Both the position numbers and the translations under genes were made by a program. From positions 1 through 57,291 of the IMG/VR virus record IMGVR_UViG_3300008954_000065: a stretch of 57,291 nt of DNA. One strand, written 5' to 3'. Every line of letters begins with the position of its first letter. Position 1 is the stretch's first letter. The stretch is from a virus. Below, one piece after another: positions 13,428 to 21,644 of this stretch. A model generated the notes under the pieces. The model did not search any database and had not been told where the DNA came from. It worked only from the letters and a program-made list of their open reading frames with translations.

Positions 13428-13862
13428 ATGAGCAGCGTTAAGATAAAAATAAAGCCGCTCAGAGAAGACTGTAAGCTACCCGAGCGTAAGACCTCGGGGG
13501 CTTCCTGTCTGGACCTGTATGCTTGCATGGATGTAACCATGTATCCGAATGACACAAGAATCATAAGAACAGGGTTCGCCCTGGAGCTGCCTCCCGGTGT
13601 CGAAGGACAGATAAGGCCCCGCTCAGGGTTGGCTTCCAGGGGTATTGCCGCACACTTCGGAACGATTGACTCAGACTATCGCGGCGAAGTCAAAGTTATC
13701 CTCATAAATATGAGCAAGAAGAAACACGAGATTAGATCCGGGGACAGGATTGCGCAGCTTGCAATAAACTCCACCGTGACAGACAAGCTGGTGTTCCTTG
13801 TGACCGAGTGCTTAAGCGAAACGAAGAGGGGAGAAAAAGGGTTTGGCTCAACAGGAGACTAA
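13428..13862 (+). CDS. dut: dUTP diphosphatase, 144 aa
   Basis: All five motifs of trimeric dUTPases are visible: SCLDLYA, RPRSGLA, GTIDSDYRGE, GDRIAQLAI, and the C-terminal RGEKGFGSTG that closes over the substrate. It hydrolyses dUTP to dUMP and pyrophosphate, keeping uracil out of phage DNA and feeding dTMP synthesis. Length is standard. It starts eight bases after ssb and is transcribed with it. Confidence 0.93.
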   Translation: MSSVKIKIKPLREDCKLPERKTSGASCLDLYACMDVTMYPNDTRIIRTGFALELPPGVEGQIRPRSGLASRGIAAHFGTIDSDYRGEVKVILINMSKKKHEIRSGDRIAQLAINSTVTDKLVFLVTECLSETKRGEKGFGSTGD

Positions 13863-13882
13863 TACGGAAGATTGGCGACGGG

Positions 13883-14083
13883 ATGGACGACTACGAGGCT
13901 ATCAAAAAACTGATAATAGAGACCCTGTACTCAAGGGAGCTGTCAAAAACTCCAGAGGAAGAGAGAGATAACTGCGCATCAGTAATAAGGTCCATGAACC
14001 TGGAAGAGATAAAGAAAACAATAAGGGTGCGGAAAAATGCAGGAGAGACTGTTCCTAGGGATTGTGACAAAGATAAAATATAA
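13883..14083 (+). CDS. hypothetical helical protein, 66 aa
   Basis: I choose ATG 13883; an in-frame upstream extension would overlap the dUTPase gene. The protein is charged and helical (EAIKKLIIETLYSREL, then EEIKKTIRVRK). It overlaps the next gene by 47 bases. No family recognised. Confidence 0.45.
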   Translation: MDDYEAIKKLIIETLYSRELSKTPEEERDNCASVIRSMNLEEIKKTIRVRKNAGETVPRDCDKDKI

Positions 14084-14348
14084 TATAGACGGAGGCACCA
14101 TGGGCACCCGCATGGTGCTGTGGGTAAAGCCGGTATACGGAAGTGCAAAGAACAACCTGGTCGCGCCAGGAGGCAAGACTGCCCCGTTTCCCGTAGAGAT
14201 AAACGAGAGGCTTACCATCAAACACATAAAGAATATAGAAGTGGGAGACCTGCTGGAGATAAAAAGCCTTTACAAGATAAAGCCGAACAAGGACAGCATT
14301 GTCATTTTTGAAATAAACAAAAAGAGGTTACCTTCACATGAAAAATAA
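14037..14348 (+). CDS. hypothetical protein, 103 aa
   Basis: The ATG at 14037 follows AAGGGTGCGG. The protein has alternating short strands and a single basic C-terminus, consistent with a small beta-barrel or OB-like fold, but no motif allows a call. It overlaps the genes on either side, like the other members of this early operon. Confidence 0.55.
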   Translation: MQERLFLGIVTKIKYNIDGGTMGTRMVLWVKPVYGSAKNNLVAPGGKTAPFPVEINERLTIKHIKNIEVGDLLEIKSLYKIKPNKDSIVIFEINKKRLPSHEK

Positions 14349-14520
14349 AAAATGGCAGCACGACGGAGCATTCTGTCAAGAGCTTATAAAAAAAGAATAC
14401 GCAAAAAGAAACAAGAAGGGCGGGCTTGACCCGGTTGTGTCAGATGGACTTATAATCTATATGTGGGAAATGTTTAAAGCGGGAATCATGCACGAAAAAA
14501 ACATGGGCGAAAAAAGATGA
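14338..14520 (+). CDS. hypothetical protein, 60 aa
   Basis: A short basic protein (11 Lys in 60 residues) starting at ATG 14338 after AGAGG; it overlaps the gene before by 11 bases and ends with ATGA into the next. The middle (VVSDGLIIYMWEMFKAGI) is a likely buried helix. Function unknown. Confidence 0.5.
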   Translation: MKNKKWQHDGAFCQELIKKEYAKRNKKGGLDPVVSDGLIIYMWEMFKAGIMHEKNMGEKR

Positions 14521-14834
14521 ATACCAGGGCATTTCTTGGCGCAATATTTAACCGTGTGCAAAGAGACAGGGAGATAAAGTTCTCCGGCGTCAGGGTTGAG
14601 TGTGGCTCCTGGTTTTCTGCTTACCAGTACGTGTATGAGACAGACCCGCTAACAGGCAAAGACGTGACAGACTTCTCAACAGAGATGAAATCGATGGAAG
14701 ATGTTGAATGCAACGAGGACGGTGAAGGAAAAGTTGTATTCACAATAAAGAAAGAGATAGTGAATAGGATCAAAGGGGATCAAAATGGAAAAATGGAATC
14801 TGGAACAGAAAAAGCTCGCGAGGGCACTGCTTAG
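14517..14834 (+). CDS. hypothetical protein, 105 aa
   Basis: Coupled to the preceding gene by ATGA. The N-terminal half is beta-rich, the middle acidic and the C-terminus basic. No family is recognised. The last 50 bases are shared with the next gene. Confidence 0.55.
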   Translation: MNTRAFLGAIFNRVQRDREIKFSGVRVECGSWFSAYQYVYETDPLTGKDVTDFSTEMKSMEDVECNEDGEGKVVFTIKKEIVNRIKGDQNGKMESGTEKAREGTA

Positions 14835-15132
14835 TTATCCTGACTTGGTAAAAAAGGCCGTGTTAGCTCTCGATGTAATGCCCAAGACATTGAACGAGGA
14901 GCTTCGTACATTTATCGCCCAACTGGCAATCCTGGTAGACAAATACCCGGATGACCTGGGCAAGGCCCTGATGCAGACACCTGTGAAGCGCAACGGTGTG
15001 CTGGCCTACATATTCTATGAGGTACACGGAACAAAGAAGAGAGAAGATTTCAATGTCCAGATAGACAGATGGGATTGCGATCAAGTTGTGAACGATTTCC
15101 TAAAGAAGCGCTTTGTGAAAAAGGAAAAGTGA
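14785..15132 (+). CDS. helical protein resembling a DnaB-binding (DnaG C-terminal-like) domain, 115 aa
   Basis: The segment from residue 5 to 60 (EQKKLARALLSYPDLVKKAV, then LRTFIAQLAILVDKYPD) has the pattern of the helical bundle shared by the DnaG primase C-terminus and the DnaB N-terminus, where ARxLLxYP opens the domain. If correct it could bind DnaB or primase and modulate the host replisome. The resemblance is partial. Start supported by AAGGGGATCAAA. Confidence 0.4.
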   Translation: MEKWNLEQKKLARALLSYPDLVKKAVLALDVMPKTLNEELRTFIAQLAILVDKYPDDLGKALMQTPVKRNGVLAYIFYEVHGTKKREDFNVQIDRWDCDQVVNDFLKKRFVKKEK

Positions 15133-15188
15133 TGAATCACAAAAAGAAAGAAGACACCATTCATTAGTGGTGGAGGTAAGGGGTACAT

Positions 15189-16007
15189 ATGGACAAGGGA
15201 AAGACGCTCGCCAAGGAAGAGATTTACGGTGACCTCGACGCGCTGTTTGAGAAGGCGACGACGAGAACCTGGGAAAACAGTACGGTCTGCCCGGAAACGC
15301 GAAAGTGGAGTATAAGAAACAGCAAGGAACATTTCCTAATAGATATGGAGAGAAAGATAGGAGGCATGCGCCGCGAGTTGGCACTCGAAGCCATTAAGAG
15401 CCGTGGGTATAAAATGTTTTCCAGCGAAGATTCTTTGAGTTCATGGCTTGAGGAAAACATAAGCAGCAATTTTCATGTCATACCGGAGGTTTGGGGAAAG
15501 CACACGCCGACTGGGAAAAACATAAGAATAGATTTCATACTGTACCCCAGGGAGCACCTGGTCAAGGCTGGTTTTATAGAGAAACCGTTTGGCGTCGAAG
15601 TGAAACACTTTGACCTTATGAACACCAAGGGGCAGGTAAAGAAAATAAGAAAGACATTGAGGCAGTCTCAAACATATCAAGAATCTATATACTCCAGGTC
15701 TGGAAGAAAATTTTCTACCGCGTTTACATTAATTTTCTCAAACTTATCGTTTATCCGCGAAAGAAGATTTGCGTTTGACTGTAACAGCGAACTTAAACCG
15801 GCCTACAAGGCAATGATGTGCTCGTTAAGGTATTCGATGGTGGGCGAGTTGATCATACCGGGCTACGTGCCGGACACAGACGGTTGGAAAATTTCTTTTT
15901 CTGGCCAGGTCTGGGCATCGTGTGGCGATGGCCGCTCCCCTGACGGGGCCTCCTTTAGCCCTGTAAACGATATCTTTAAAGCGCCCCTGAAGGTGGGGTC
16001 ACTGTAA
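15189..16007 (+). CDS. PD-(D/E)XK nuclease, 272 aa
   Basis: A nuclease core is visible: E100 (IPE), D115 in NIRIDFILYP, E137-V-K139 in FGVEVKHFD, then a Q motif around 160-165 (RQSQTYQ). These match the metal and catalytic residues of PD-(D/E)XK enzymes such as VRR-NUC or Cas4/RecB-type nucleases. The start has GGAGGTAAGGGG upstream. It is immediately followed by a UvrD-like helicase, an arrangement like AddAB/RecB-type nuclease-helicase pairs, so the two may process DNA ends together. The exact subfamily is not determined. Confidence 0.7.
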   Translation: MDKGKTLAKEEIYGDLDALFEKATTRTWENSTVCPETRKWSIRNSKEHFLIDMERKIGGMRRELALEAIKSRGYKMFSSEDSLSSWLEENISSNFHVIPEVWGKHTPTGKNIRIDFILYPREHLVKAGFIEKPFGVEVKHFDLMNTKGQVKKIRKTLRQSQTYQESIYSRSGRKFSTAFTLIFSNLSFIRERRFAFDCNSELKPAYKAMMCSLRYSMVGELIIPGYVPDTDGWKISFSGQVWASCGDGRSPDGASFSPVNDIFKAPLKVGSL

Positions 16008-16139
16008 GCATAAAAATAAAAGGGAACGGCAGTGATAAAAAGAAAGAAGCATGACCAACTGATTTTCCCTGGGCTCCACGATGGCCCAAAGGGAAGACAT
16101 TTCAAGAAAATAAACACCATCGCAAGGGAGGATAAAGAG

Positions 16140-17897
16140 ATGGCCAGCAATGGATTTATAGCAACAGACCAGCATGAGGCGATATTTAAATTTATCATGA
16201 ATGGTTTAGGAAATTGCCAGGTATCAGCGCTAGCTGGGTCGGGGAAGACATCGACCATGATACAGCTATGCCTTTTGCTTGAGAAGCATAGGATGGATAT
16301 ACGAAAAATCCTTATGTGTGCCTTCAACAAAGCGATTATTGATGAAATTTCCGCAAAAGCAAAAAGACTTGGACTTTCTGTGGACTGCCTGACGACTCAT
16401 GCCGTTGGAAATCAATCCGTAAGGCCTTTTCTTTTCAGCATTGGGGCAGGCAAGGTGTCTGTTTCTGAACCTGGGCATCCGTACACTGGCATAATCAGAG
16501 ACAAGTTCAAGGATGATAAAGAGAGAAAAGACCTGGCTCTTGAAATACTTGGATACCTTTTTAACGGGTGTGCATGGTTATCCATAGAGGACTTGATGAA
16601 CGCTGACCGCGATCAGGTCAAGCCCTTGCTGGATCACCACGGAATATATGTGCCCCCCACCGTAGAGATACCAAACCAGGACGCCAGCGAGAAAGACCTC
16701 GTTGAGTATCTGCTTGGGCTGATAACCACAAGGGTCAAGCTGCTGGCAGAGGGGAAACATATAGACCCCGAACAGCCGCACATGACGTTCAATGAAATGA
16801 TCTCGCTGCCACTTATCTTTAACACGAAGCTAAATAAATATGACCTTGTTATTATCGACGAGGCCCAGGATCTAAACAAAACAAAGCAGAGTCTTATAAA
16901 AAAGTTTGCGGACGATGGCGCTAGGATTATAACGGTGGGGGATCCTCACCAGGCGATATATGGGTTCACTGGGGCGGACCACAGGTCAATGGATACCATG
17001 AAAGAGATGCTCAATATAGAGAAGGAGCTTCCCCTTACCGTGTCGTACCGCATACCAAAAAGAGTATGTTGGTTGGCCCAGAGAGACGTGCCGGAAATAG
17101 AATGTCTGCCATCTGCGGAGGAGGGGGAGGTAATCCTCGATTACGACAAGGGATCTGACACCGTGCATGGCATCCCTATACTGGAATCCGAGCAGGACAG
17201 GTATCTGGGCAGAGTTTTACAGGATTTCGATGGAGAGGCGCTGATACTGTGTCGGTACAATGCGCCCCTTTTCAAAATTGCTTCTTTGCTTATCAGGAGG
17301 GACGTTGGCTTTACCTTTAGGGGGAAATCAGGGTTTGCACGAAAGTATAAAAACTTCATGGAGAGGGTATACGAGCAAGACCTTCCTATCTGCACCGAAT
17401 ACCTGCAGGGAAAGAACGGACTTCTGCACCTCATGAAGGAAAGAAAGAACAACGAATTGGCGAGAATCGAGAAAAAGAAAGCTAAGGATAGCAACTACAA
17501 TTGCGGAGAGGCAACATCCAAGATTAGGGACATGGTTGCGACATGTGAAGCCATAGTCTCTAATGCGCTTGAAGATGGGTACGAAAAAGTCACTGACGTT
17601 ATAGGGCAATACAAAAAGACCAAGAGGGTTGGAGGCACCATAGAAAAGTTCATGTATATGAAGACACAAGACCCTGACAGGCAGGGGGCCAGCCGCATAG
17701 AGTTGTCGAGCATCCATCAGGCAAAGGGAACAGAGGCAGACAACGTAATAATCTGGGGATGGAGCATGATGCCATCGGTTCATGCGAAGAGCGAGTGGGA
17801 GTTGATCCAAGAGCGAAACCTAAGATATGTTGCGGTGACCAGGGCAAAGAAAAAACTTCTTCTGGTGGATATAGAAAGGGATGAGGATGATGACTAA
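16140..17897 (+). CDS. UvrD/Rep-like superfamily 1 DNA helicase, 585 aa
   Basis: SF1A motifs appear in order: motif I AGSGKT (32-37), motif Ia near CAFNK, motif II IIDEAQD (about 237-243), motif III GDPHQAIYGF (about 267-276), motif IV region SYRIPKR, motif V IHQAKGTEAD and motif VI YVAVTRAKK (about 563-571). It is an ATP-driven 3'-5' translocase by family. ATG 16140 with AAGGGAGG upstream is chosen; an in-frame GTG at 16032 would add 36 residues but has a poor site. Neighbouring the nuclease and recombination genes, it likely serves end processing or replication restart. Confidence 0.9.
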   Translation: MASNGFIATDQHEAIFKFIMNGLGNCQVSALAGSGKTSTMIQLCLLLEKHRMDIRKILMCAFNKAIIDEISAKAKRLGLSVDCLTTHAVGNQSVRPFLFSIGAGKVSVSEPGHPYTGIIRDKFKDDKERKDLALEILGYLFNGCAWLSIEDLMNADRDQVKPLLDHHGIYVPPTVEIPNQDASEKDLVEYLLGLITTRVKLLAEGKHIDPEQPHMTFNEMISLPLIFNTKLNKYDLVIIDEAQDLNKTKQSLIKKFADDGARIITVGDPHQAIYGFTGADHRSMDTMKEMLNIEKELPLTVSYRIPKRVCWLAQRDVPEIECLPSAEEGEVILDYDKGSDTVHGIPILESEQDRYLGRVLQDFDGEALILCRYNAPLFKIASLLIRRDVGFTFRGKSGFARKYKNFMERVYEQDLPICTEYLQGKNGLLHLMKERKNNELARIEKKKAKDSNYNCGEATSKIRDMVATCEAIVSNALEDGYEKVTDVIGQYKKTKRVGGTIEKFMYMKTQDPDRQGASRIELSSIHQAKGTEADNVIIWGWSMMPSVHAKSEWELIQERNLRYVAVTRAKKKLLLVDIERDEDDD

Positions 17898-18228
17898 AAC
17901 AAAGAGCGATTATGATTACTGGGCGGACTACAAAAAAGAAGTCCAGGAAGGCATCAAAAAAATGATCGATGAAAGCGATGGCCGGGAGGTTGGGCCTGAT
18001 GAGCAGTTAATGCTCCAGGGCTATACCGAGTGGAAACTGGATACGGATACGGTCCAATCAGGGCTGCGGATTCCAATCTTTATGCTGCGTCAACTTCATG
18101 AAATGCGACCCTGGCTGATGCAAGAACCGGAGCTTTACGGAAGGCCACCAACGAACGCCGAGATGATTCGTGTGGCCCTTGCCGTGGGGGTTCTACACCT
18201 AAAAAGAAGAATGAAGGAGGTGACCTAA
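17881..18228 (+). CDS. hypothetical protein, 115 aa
   Basis: The gene overlaps the helicase end by 17 bases and offers ATGs at 17881, 17887 and 17890; the ribosome site GAAAGGG suits the first. It is helical, acidic at its N-terminus, and ends with a segment (PTNAEMIRVALAVGVLHLKRRM) that could be a ribbon-helix-helix or small HTH, unproven. It is the last rightward early gene, converging on the lysis gene. Confidence 0.55.
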   Translation: MRMMTKTKSDYDYWADYKKEVQEGIKKMIDESDGREVGPDEQLMLQGYTEWKLDTDTVQSGLRIPIFMLRQLHEMRPWLMQEPELYGRPPTNAEMIRVALAVGVLHLKRRMKEVT

Positions 18229-18257
18229 CTAGGCAAAACATCTGAACCACATACGTG

Positions 18258-18845
18258 CTAAAATCTGTCGTCACTATTCACGTTCTGTACGGCAGTGGAT
18301 GCCCAGGATCGGACTTCCGCAATCGGATAGTTTGGCCCTGGGCATTGTTTTGGTTTTCGGTTTCGCATAGCTAAGATCTCGTCATGACCGTAGACCCCAC
18401 GGATGTCAGGAAAGTCTAGCCATAGGTCTCGGCAGAGATGCTTCGTGCTTAAGATTTGACTAGCCGTCGGACTCGAACGACGAAAATCCCCAAAGTTACC
18501 AACCCCAATGGAAGTAGAATTAACTCCTGCACAGTGGGCACCTTTACACGCTGCGTCAAGGAACTGGTAAACCTTCCCCTTCCGGTCCACGATATAGTGG
18601 TAGGGGACGTATGCTCGGCTCTTATAGTTCTCCGGCACACCATACTTCCTCCAGTCCCGAATCGCATCCAGGCGGGCCTCAAGGCTTCCAATGGTCACCG
18701 TGGCAACACCCTCTGGGTCTTCCGTGAAAAACTCATGCACGGAATCCACCGTGTATCCAATTTTGATCCGGTGGACAACAATGCTTGAGGTTATTTTTCT
18801 TATTGGGCGAGGAATATCTTCGGGTATCCGCTCGACCACTTTCAT
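18258..18845 (-). CDS. endolysin, N-acetylmuramoyl-L-alanine amidase (Amidase_2), 195 aa
   Basis: The Amidase_2/PGRP zinc site is visible: H25 in SIVVHRIK, H104 in AHCAGVNSTSIGVGNFG, H154 in GHDEI and C168 in KQCPG, with K166 two residues before the Cys as in T7-type enzymes. It cleaves the bond between MurNAc and L-Ala to open the host wall. There is no signal peptide, so a holin or other exit is needed. The start ATG 18845 overlaps the upstream stop (ATGA). A GCCGTACAG word lies in frame near the 3' end on the coding strand. It is the last gene of the late leftward block. Confidence 0.87.
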   Translation of the reverse strand: MKVVERIPEDIPRPIRKITSSIVVHRIKIGYTVDSVHEFFTEDPEGVATVTIGSLEARLDAIRDWRKYGVPENYKSRAYVPYHYIVDRKGKVYQFLDAACKGAHCAGVNSTSIGVGNFGDFRRSSPTASQILSTKHLCRDLWLDFPDIRGVYGHDEILAMRNRKPKQCPGPNYPIAEVRSWASTAVQNVNSDDRF

Positions 18846-19063
18846 TTCATGAGCCTTCCGAGCGCCGCAGCCCATGGCATCTTGGCCGCTGCTGTCTGGC
18901 CCAAGGTGATAAGTCCGGCAGCTATCACGGATGTGGGCAGCTCCACCTTAACATCAGGAACACTGAATGCGCCCAAGACCTTTACACCCTTGATTTCAAG
19001 CTCAAGGTTTCCATCTCGATCTGCATCCCCAACACGTCCACTTCCCCAGCTAATCAAGTCCAT
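18842..19063 (-). CDS. hypothetical protein, 73 aa
   Basis: Good ribosome site GGGAGAG. The first half is beta-like and charged; the second half has an apolar stretch (SVIAAGLITLGQTAAAKMPW) that may be a weak membrane segment. It sits between the membrane protein at 19101 and the amidase, so a role in lysis is possible but only by position. Confidence 0.5.
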   Translation of the reverse strand: MDLISWGSGRVGDADRDGNLELEIKGVKVLGAFSVPDVKVELPTSVIAAGLITLGQTAAAKMPWAAALGRLMK

Positions 19064-19100
19064 GTCACTCTCCCTCTGTTTTTATTGGCGAGCATCTTCT

Positions 19101-19370
19101 TTATTCGCTCGTCTGTTGTTGAATCCTTTTTACCCTGGCTTCGGCTTTTCTTTTCATCTTTTTTGAAAGCTTTTTGCCACGGATTTCTTCGATCTTTTTT
19201 ACGCATTCTTCCACGTCCTCGATGACGTGGGCGACATCCTCTGCCGCCTCAAGCGTCTTCGTCAAATCAAACTTCCCAGTCTGAACCCTGGCCACAATAA
19301 CCGGTGTTATGGCGAACACCAAGGCCACAATCACCCCAAGAATATCAACTGCTATTTCCACGTATTCCAT
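19101..19370 (-). CDS. single-pass membrane protein, holin candidate, 89 aa
   Basis: Residues 5-29 (IAVDILGVIVALVFAITPVIVARV region) form one strong transmembrane helix near the N-terminus; the remaining 55 residues are charged and helical, ending in a basic tract. Size, topology and place two genes before the amidase fit a class III-type holin or pinholin. A coiled-coil membrane protein of other role is possible. Start by GGAG six bases upstream. Confidence 0.55.
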   Translation of the reverse strand: MEYVEIAVDILGVIVALVFAITPVIVARVQTGKFDLTKTLEAAEDVAHVIEDVEECVKKIEEIRGKKLSKKMKRKAEARVKRIQQQTSE

Positions 19371-19372
19371 GA

Positions 19373-19966
19373 TTACTCCACAACGTCCGCGCCAATGGAA
19401 AAGTTTCCACTGAGCCCTGTCGGCGTTTTTCTGTCCCCTTGATAGGTCGAATGCGTGATACCTGCCTCGTCCACGAAACCCGTATAGCCTACGGTGATGG
19501 TCCCTGCTGTGGCATCAAAGTCCGTGATGACCACGAGCAGATTATTCTGCGGAAACCCGCTGCTCAAGTCGATGACCTGGCCGAGACTGATTTCGTCAAA
19601 GTCGATACCTGTCCCAGTCAAAACCCCGCTTCCTGCGGTCACGGCAAATGTCCCTGCCGAGGTCGCGAGGTCACCTTTTCTGGTCACATCCAAGTCCCAA
19701 TAATACTGACCGGGGGTGACATTGATCGTGTCTGCCACCAAGAGTTTGATGAGCGATTCCCCGCTGGCTGGGACTGTTATCTGAAGCTGGTCTGGATAGT
19801 ACGATTGCTTAAATATGATGGACCGGCTGTTGTCGTCATAGACACTGCCCTTAACTGCAAAGCGCAGCACAGCCTCAGTGATATCAACCGGCGTGGTACC
19901 ATCACTTTCGTATATCGTAACGCTGAAGTTTCGCGAGTCTCCCCGGACGATGCTGATGTCTGTCAT
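19373..19966 (-). CDS. baseplate or receptor-binding accessory protein, 197 aa
   Basis: The opening IVRGDSRNFSVTIYESDGTTPVDITEAVLRFAVK has the pattern (cut to key parts: RGD, SxNF, DGTxxDIT, FxVK) of the N-terminal beta-sandwich of BppU-like baseplate proteins. The rest is beta-rich with a Gly/Thr-rich second domain. It is probably a virion tail-tip component. Ribosome site GGGAGCG. Confidence 0.55.
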   Translation of the reverse strand: MTDISIVRGDSRNFSVTIYESDGTTPVDITEAVLRFAVKGSVYDDNSRSIIFKQSYYPDQLQITVPASGESLIKLLVADTINVTPGQYYWDLDVTRKGDLATSAGTFAVTAGSGVLTGTGIDFDEISLGQVIDLSSGFPQNNLLVVITDFDATAGTITVGYTGFVDEAGITHSTYQGDRKTPTGLSGNFSIGADVVE

Positions 19967-19968
19967 TT

Positions 19969-20163
19969 TTACGCTCCCTGGATACTTTGCTTAATCTTTT
20001 GAGCATAGATTTTAGCATTTTTAAACTCGATTTCTGACACATCTTCCGGCCACTCTGTGGACGCATGAACCGCGTCGAGCCATGCGATAAATTCAGCTTT
20101 TGTTCCAGAGGTCTCTGGGGCCATTTTTCTCATGATGCTAAAAATATAAGGTGTCATCTTCAT
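19969..20163 (-). CDS. hypothetical small tail-region protein, 64 aa
   Basis: A 64-residue helical protein with AGGAG before its start, lying between two beta-rich tail proteins with two-base gaps on both sides. Small helical proteins in this position are often spike chaperones or baseplate fillers, which cannot be tested here. Confidence 0.5.
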   Translation of the reverse strand: MKMTPYIFSIMRKMAPETSGTKAEFIAWLDAVHASTEWPEDVSEIEFKNAKIYAQKIKQSIQGA

Positions 20164-20165
20164 CT

Positions 20166-21635
20166 TTAACTCCTGACAACAGTGCCGACGCCTGTGGCTG
20201 CGGTGAAATCATTTTGAGGCAATGCCCCGTATGCGAAGTTCCCAGCGTTTCCGACTGTGACATCGGCTACGCCAGCAACAATGGAAGAGCCCGCACCAAG
20301 GCCAGATGCGAAGGATGGTCCGTCAAGGCGGAATCCGATGTTCGTGACAGCGCCTGTAATATTTCCGCTAGATGCCTTGATGCTGACGGAAGCGTCTTCC
20401 CCTGCGATCATAAAAGTTGCGACTGTCGCTGCTGCGTCGATAGATACCCCTCCGGCGATATTTATTCGATGCTCTCCCTGGTCGGCCCGGATGCAATACG
20501 TGGAGCTGTTTTCCATATCAACCTTGGAAACAGTCAGGTCCGTAGCGTTCCCCGTGAAGGAGAAATGCTGGGACACGCCGCCCTTTTTTTGGATTGTGCA
20601 TTCAGATAGTGATATTCCTCCACCGACGGGATTGACGAATCCGGCAACGCCACCGACAAAGCATATTTTCTCTATTCCCCTGCATCCAATCGTTCCATCC
20701 GCCGCAAAGACGTCACCGTCAACGATGCTGATATAGCCGCTGGTCATGCCGGAGTGATCGCAGGCAATCATGTCGCAGTTCCTAACATCGGGGATGGAAA
20801 CGCCAGACACGTCCTGAAACTTTATGCCCATGAATGTCACTGACACGTTCAGGTTCGCTGATCCGAGAGGGGTGCTTGTTCCATCTACCTCGAAAACGGT
20901 GCTGATGGGAAACACGGGCGGATCGTAACTCCCAAACGCATAAACACCGCCATACCTCATTACCACGTTCAAGTTAGGGCTGACGCTCGGCAGTGATACA
21001 CCCGCCGGGGCGTATGCGAAAATGTCCTCTTCGATGGTGGCCGAAAATCCATCTATTATGAAGTGCGAACCTGATGTGATGGGATCAGTATAACCATTTG
21101 TGGTGACCGTGTACTGCGAAAATTTTCCGGCGACAGGGGCAACGGTGACGGGTCTTGGGATCGTTGTCGTTGGGGTCTGGTCAATGTTTCCGGTGAAGAC
21201 AATATTGATTGAACCGCCACCCTTGGGGGCGAGGTCAACGATCTGCGGGGCCGGAAAAGGACCGTCATCAAGAGGCCGAATAAGGAAATCGCCAGAGCTT
21301 TCAGGTTGGATCGTGCTTGCACACCTTTGTGGTGTAGCGTAAGGGTTTCCAGGTGTGCCGTCACCAGTGTCGTCGTCCCCCGTGGTCGCGTAGTAAATGT
21401 TTGATACTGATTGTGCTGGCTCGCTCTTCAGCTTCCAGCCCGTAGCTGTTCGCTCGTAGGTTGTTCCATTTGACTGAACATGAACCAGACACCCGGTCTT
21501 GTCGAAGTCAGAGCCAGCAATAGCGTCTCGCTCTGCAATGTCAGCAACAACCCGATACCCGCCGCGAAGGGCAGTGTCGTCAAGCGATGCGACACCAACG
21601 GCAGCGTTTACGAGTTCTCCTGCAAATGTGGGCAT
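20166..21635 (-). CDS. tailspike or tail fibre with beta-helix-like core, 489 aa
   Basis: After a 60-residue attachment segment, the body has irregular short strands rich in Gly, Ser, Asp, Val and Ile, including repeated GVS/VSI-type turns, typical of right-handed parallel beta-helix tailspikes. The segment YYATTGDDDTGDGTPGNPYAT near 80-100 resembles the start of pectate-lyase-like repeats (GxDxTGxGT). No catalytic set is evident. It likely binds or cleaves surface polysaccharide. Start supported by AGGAG. Confidence 0.65.
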   Translation of the reverse strand: MPTFAGELVNAAVGVASLDDTALRGGYRVVADIAERDAIAGSDFDKTGCLVHVQSNGTTYERTATGWKLKSEPAQSVSNIYYATTGDDDTGDGTPGNPYATPQRCASTIQPESSGDFLIRPLDDGPFPAPQIVDLAPKGGGSINIVFTGNIDQTPTTTIPRPVTVAPVAGKFSQYTVTTNGYTDPITSGSHFIIDGFSATIEEDIFAYAPAGVSLPSVSPNLNVVMRYGGVYAFGSYDPPVFPISTVFEVDGTSTPLGSANLNVSVTFMGIKFQDVSGVSIPDVRNCDMIACDHSGMTSGYISIVDGDVFAADGTIGCRGIEKICFVGGVAGFVNPVGGGISLSECTIQKKGGVSQHFSFTGNATDLTVSKVDMENSSTYCIRADQGEHRINIAGGVSIDAAATVATFMIAGEDASVSIKASSGNITGAVTNIGFRLDGPSFASGLGAGSSIVAGVADVTVGNAGNFAYGALPQNDFTAATGVGTVVRS

Positions 21636-21644
21636 CTCAATCTC

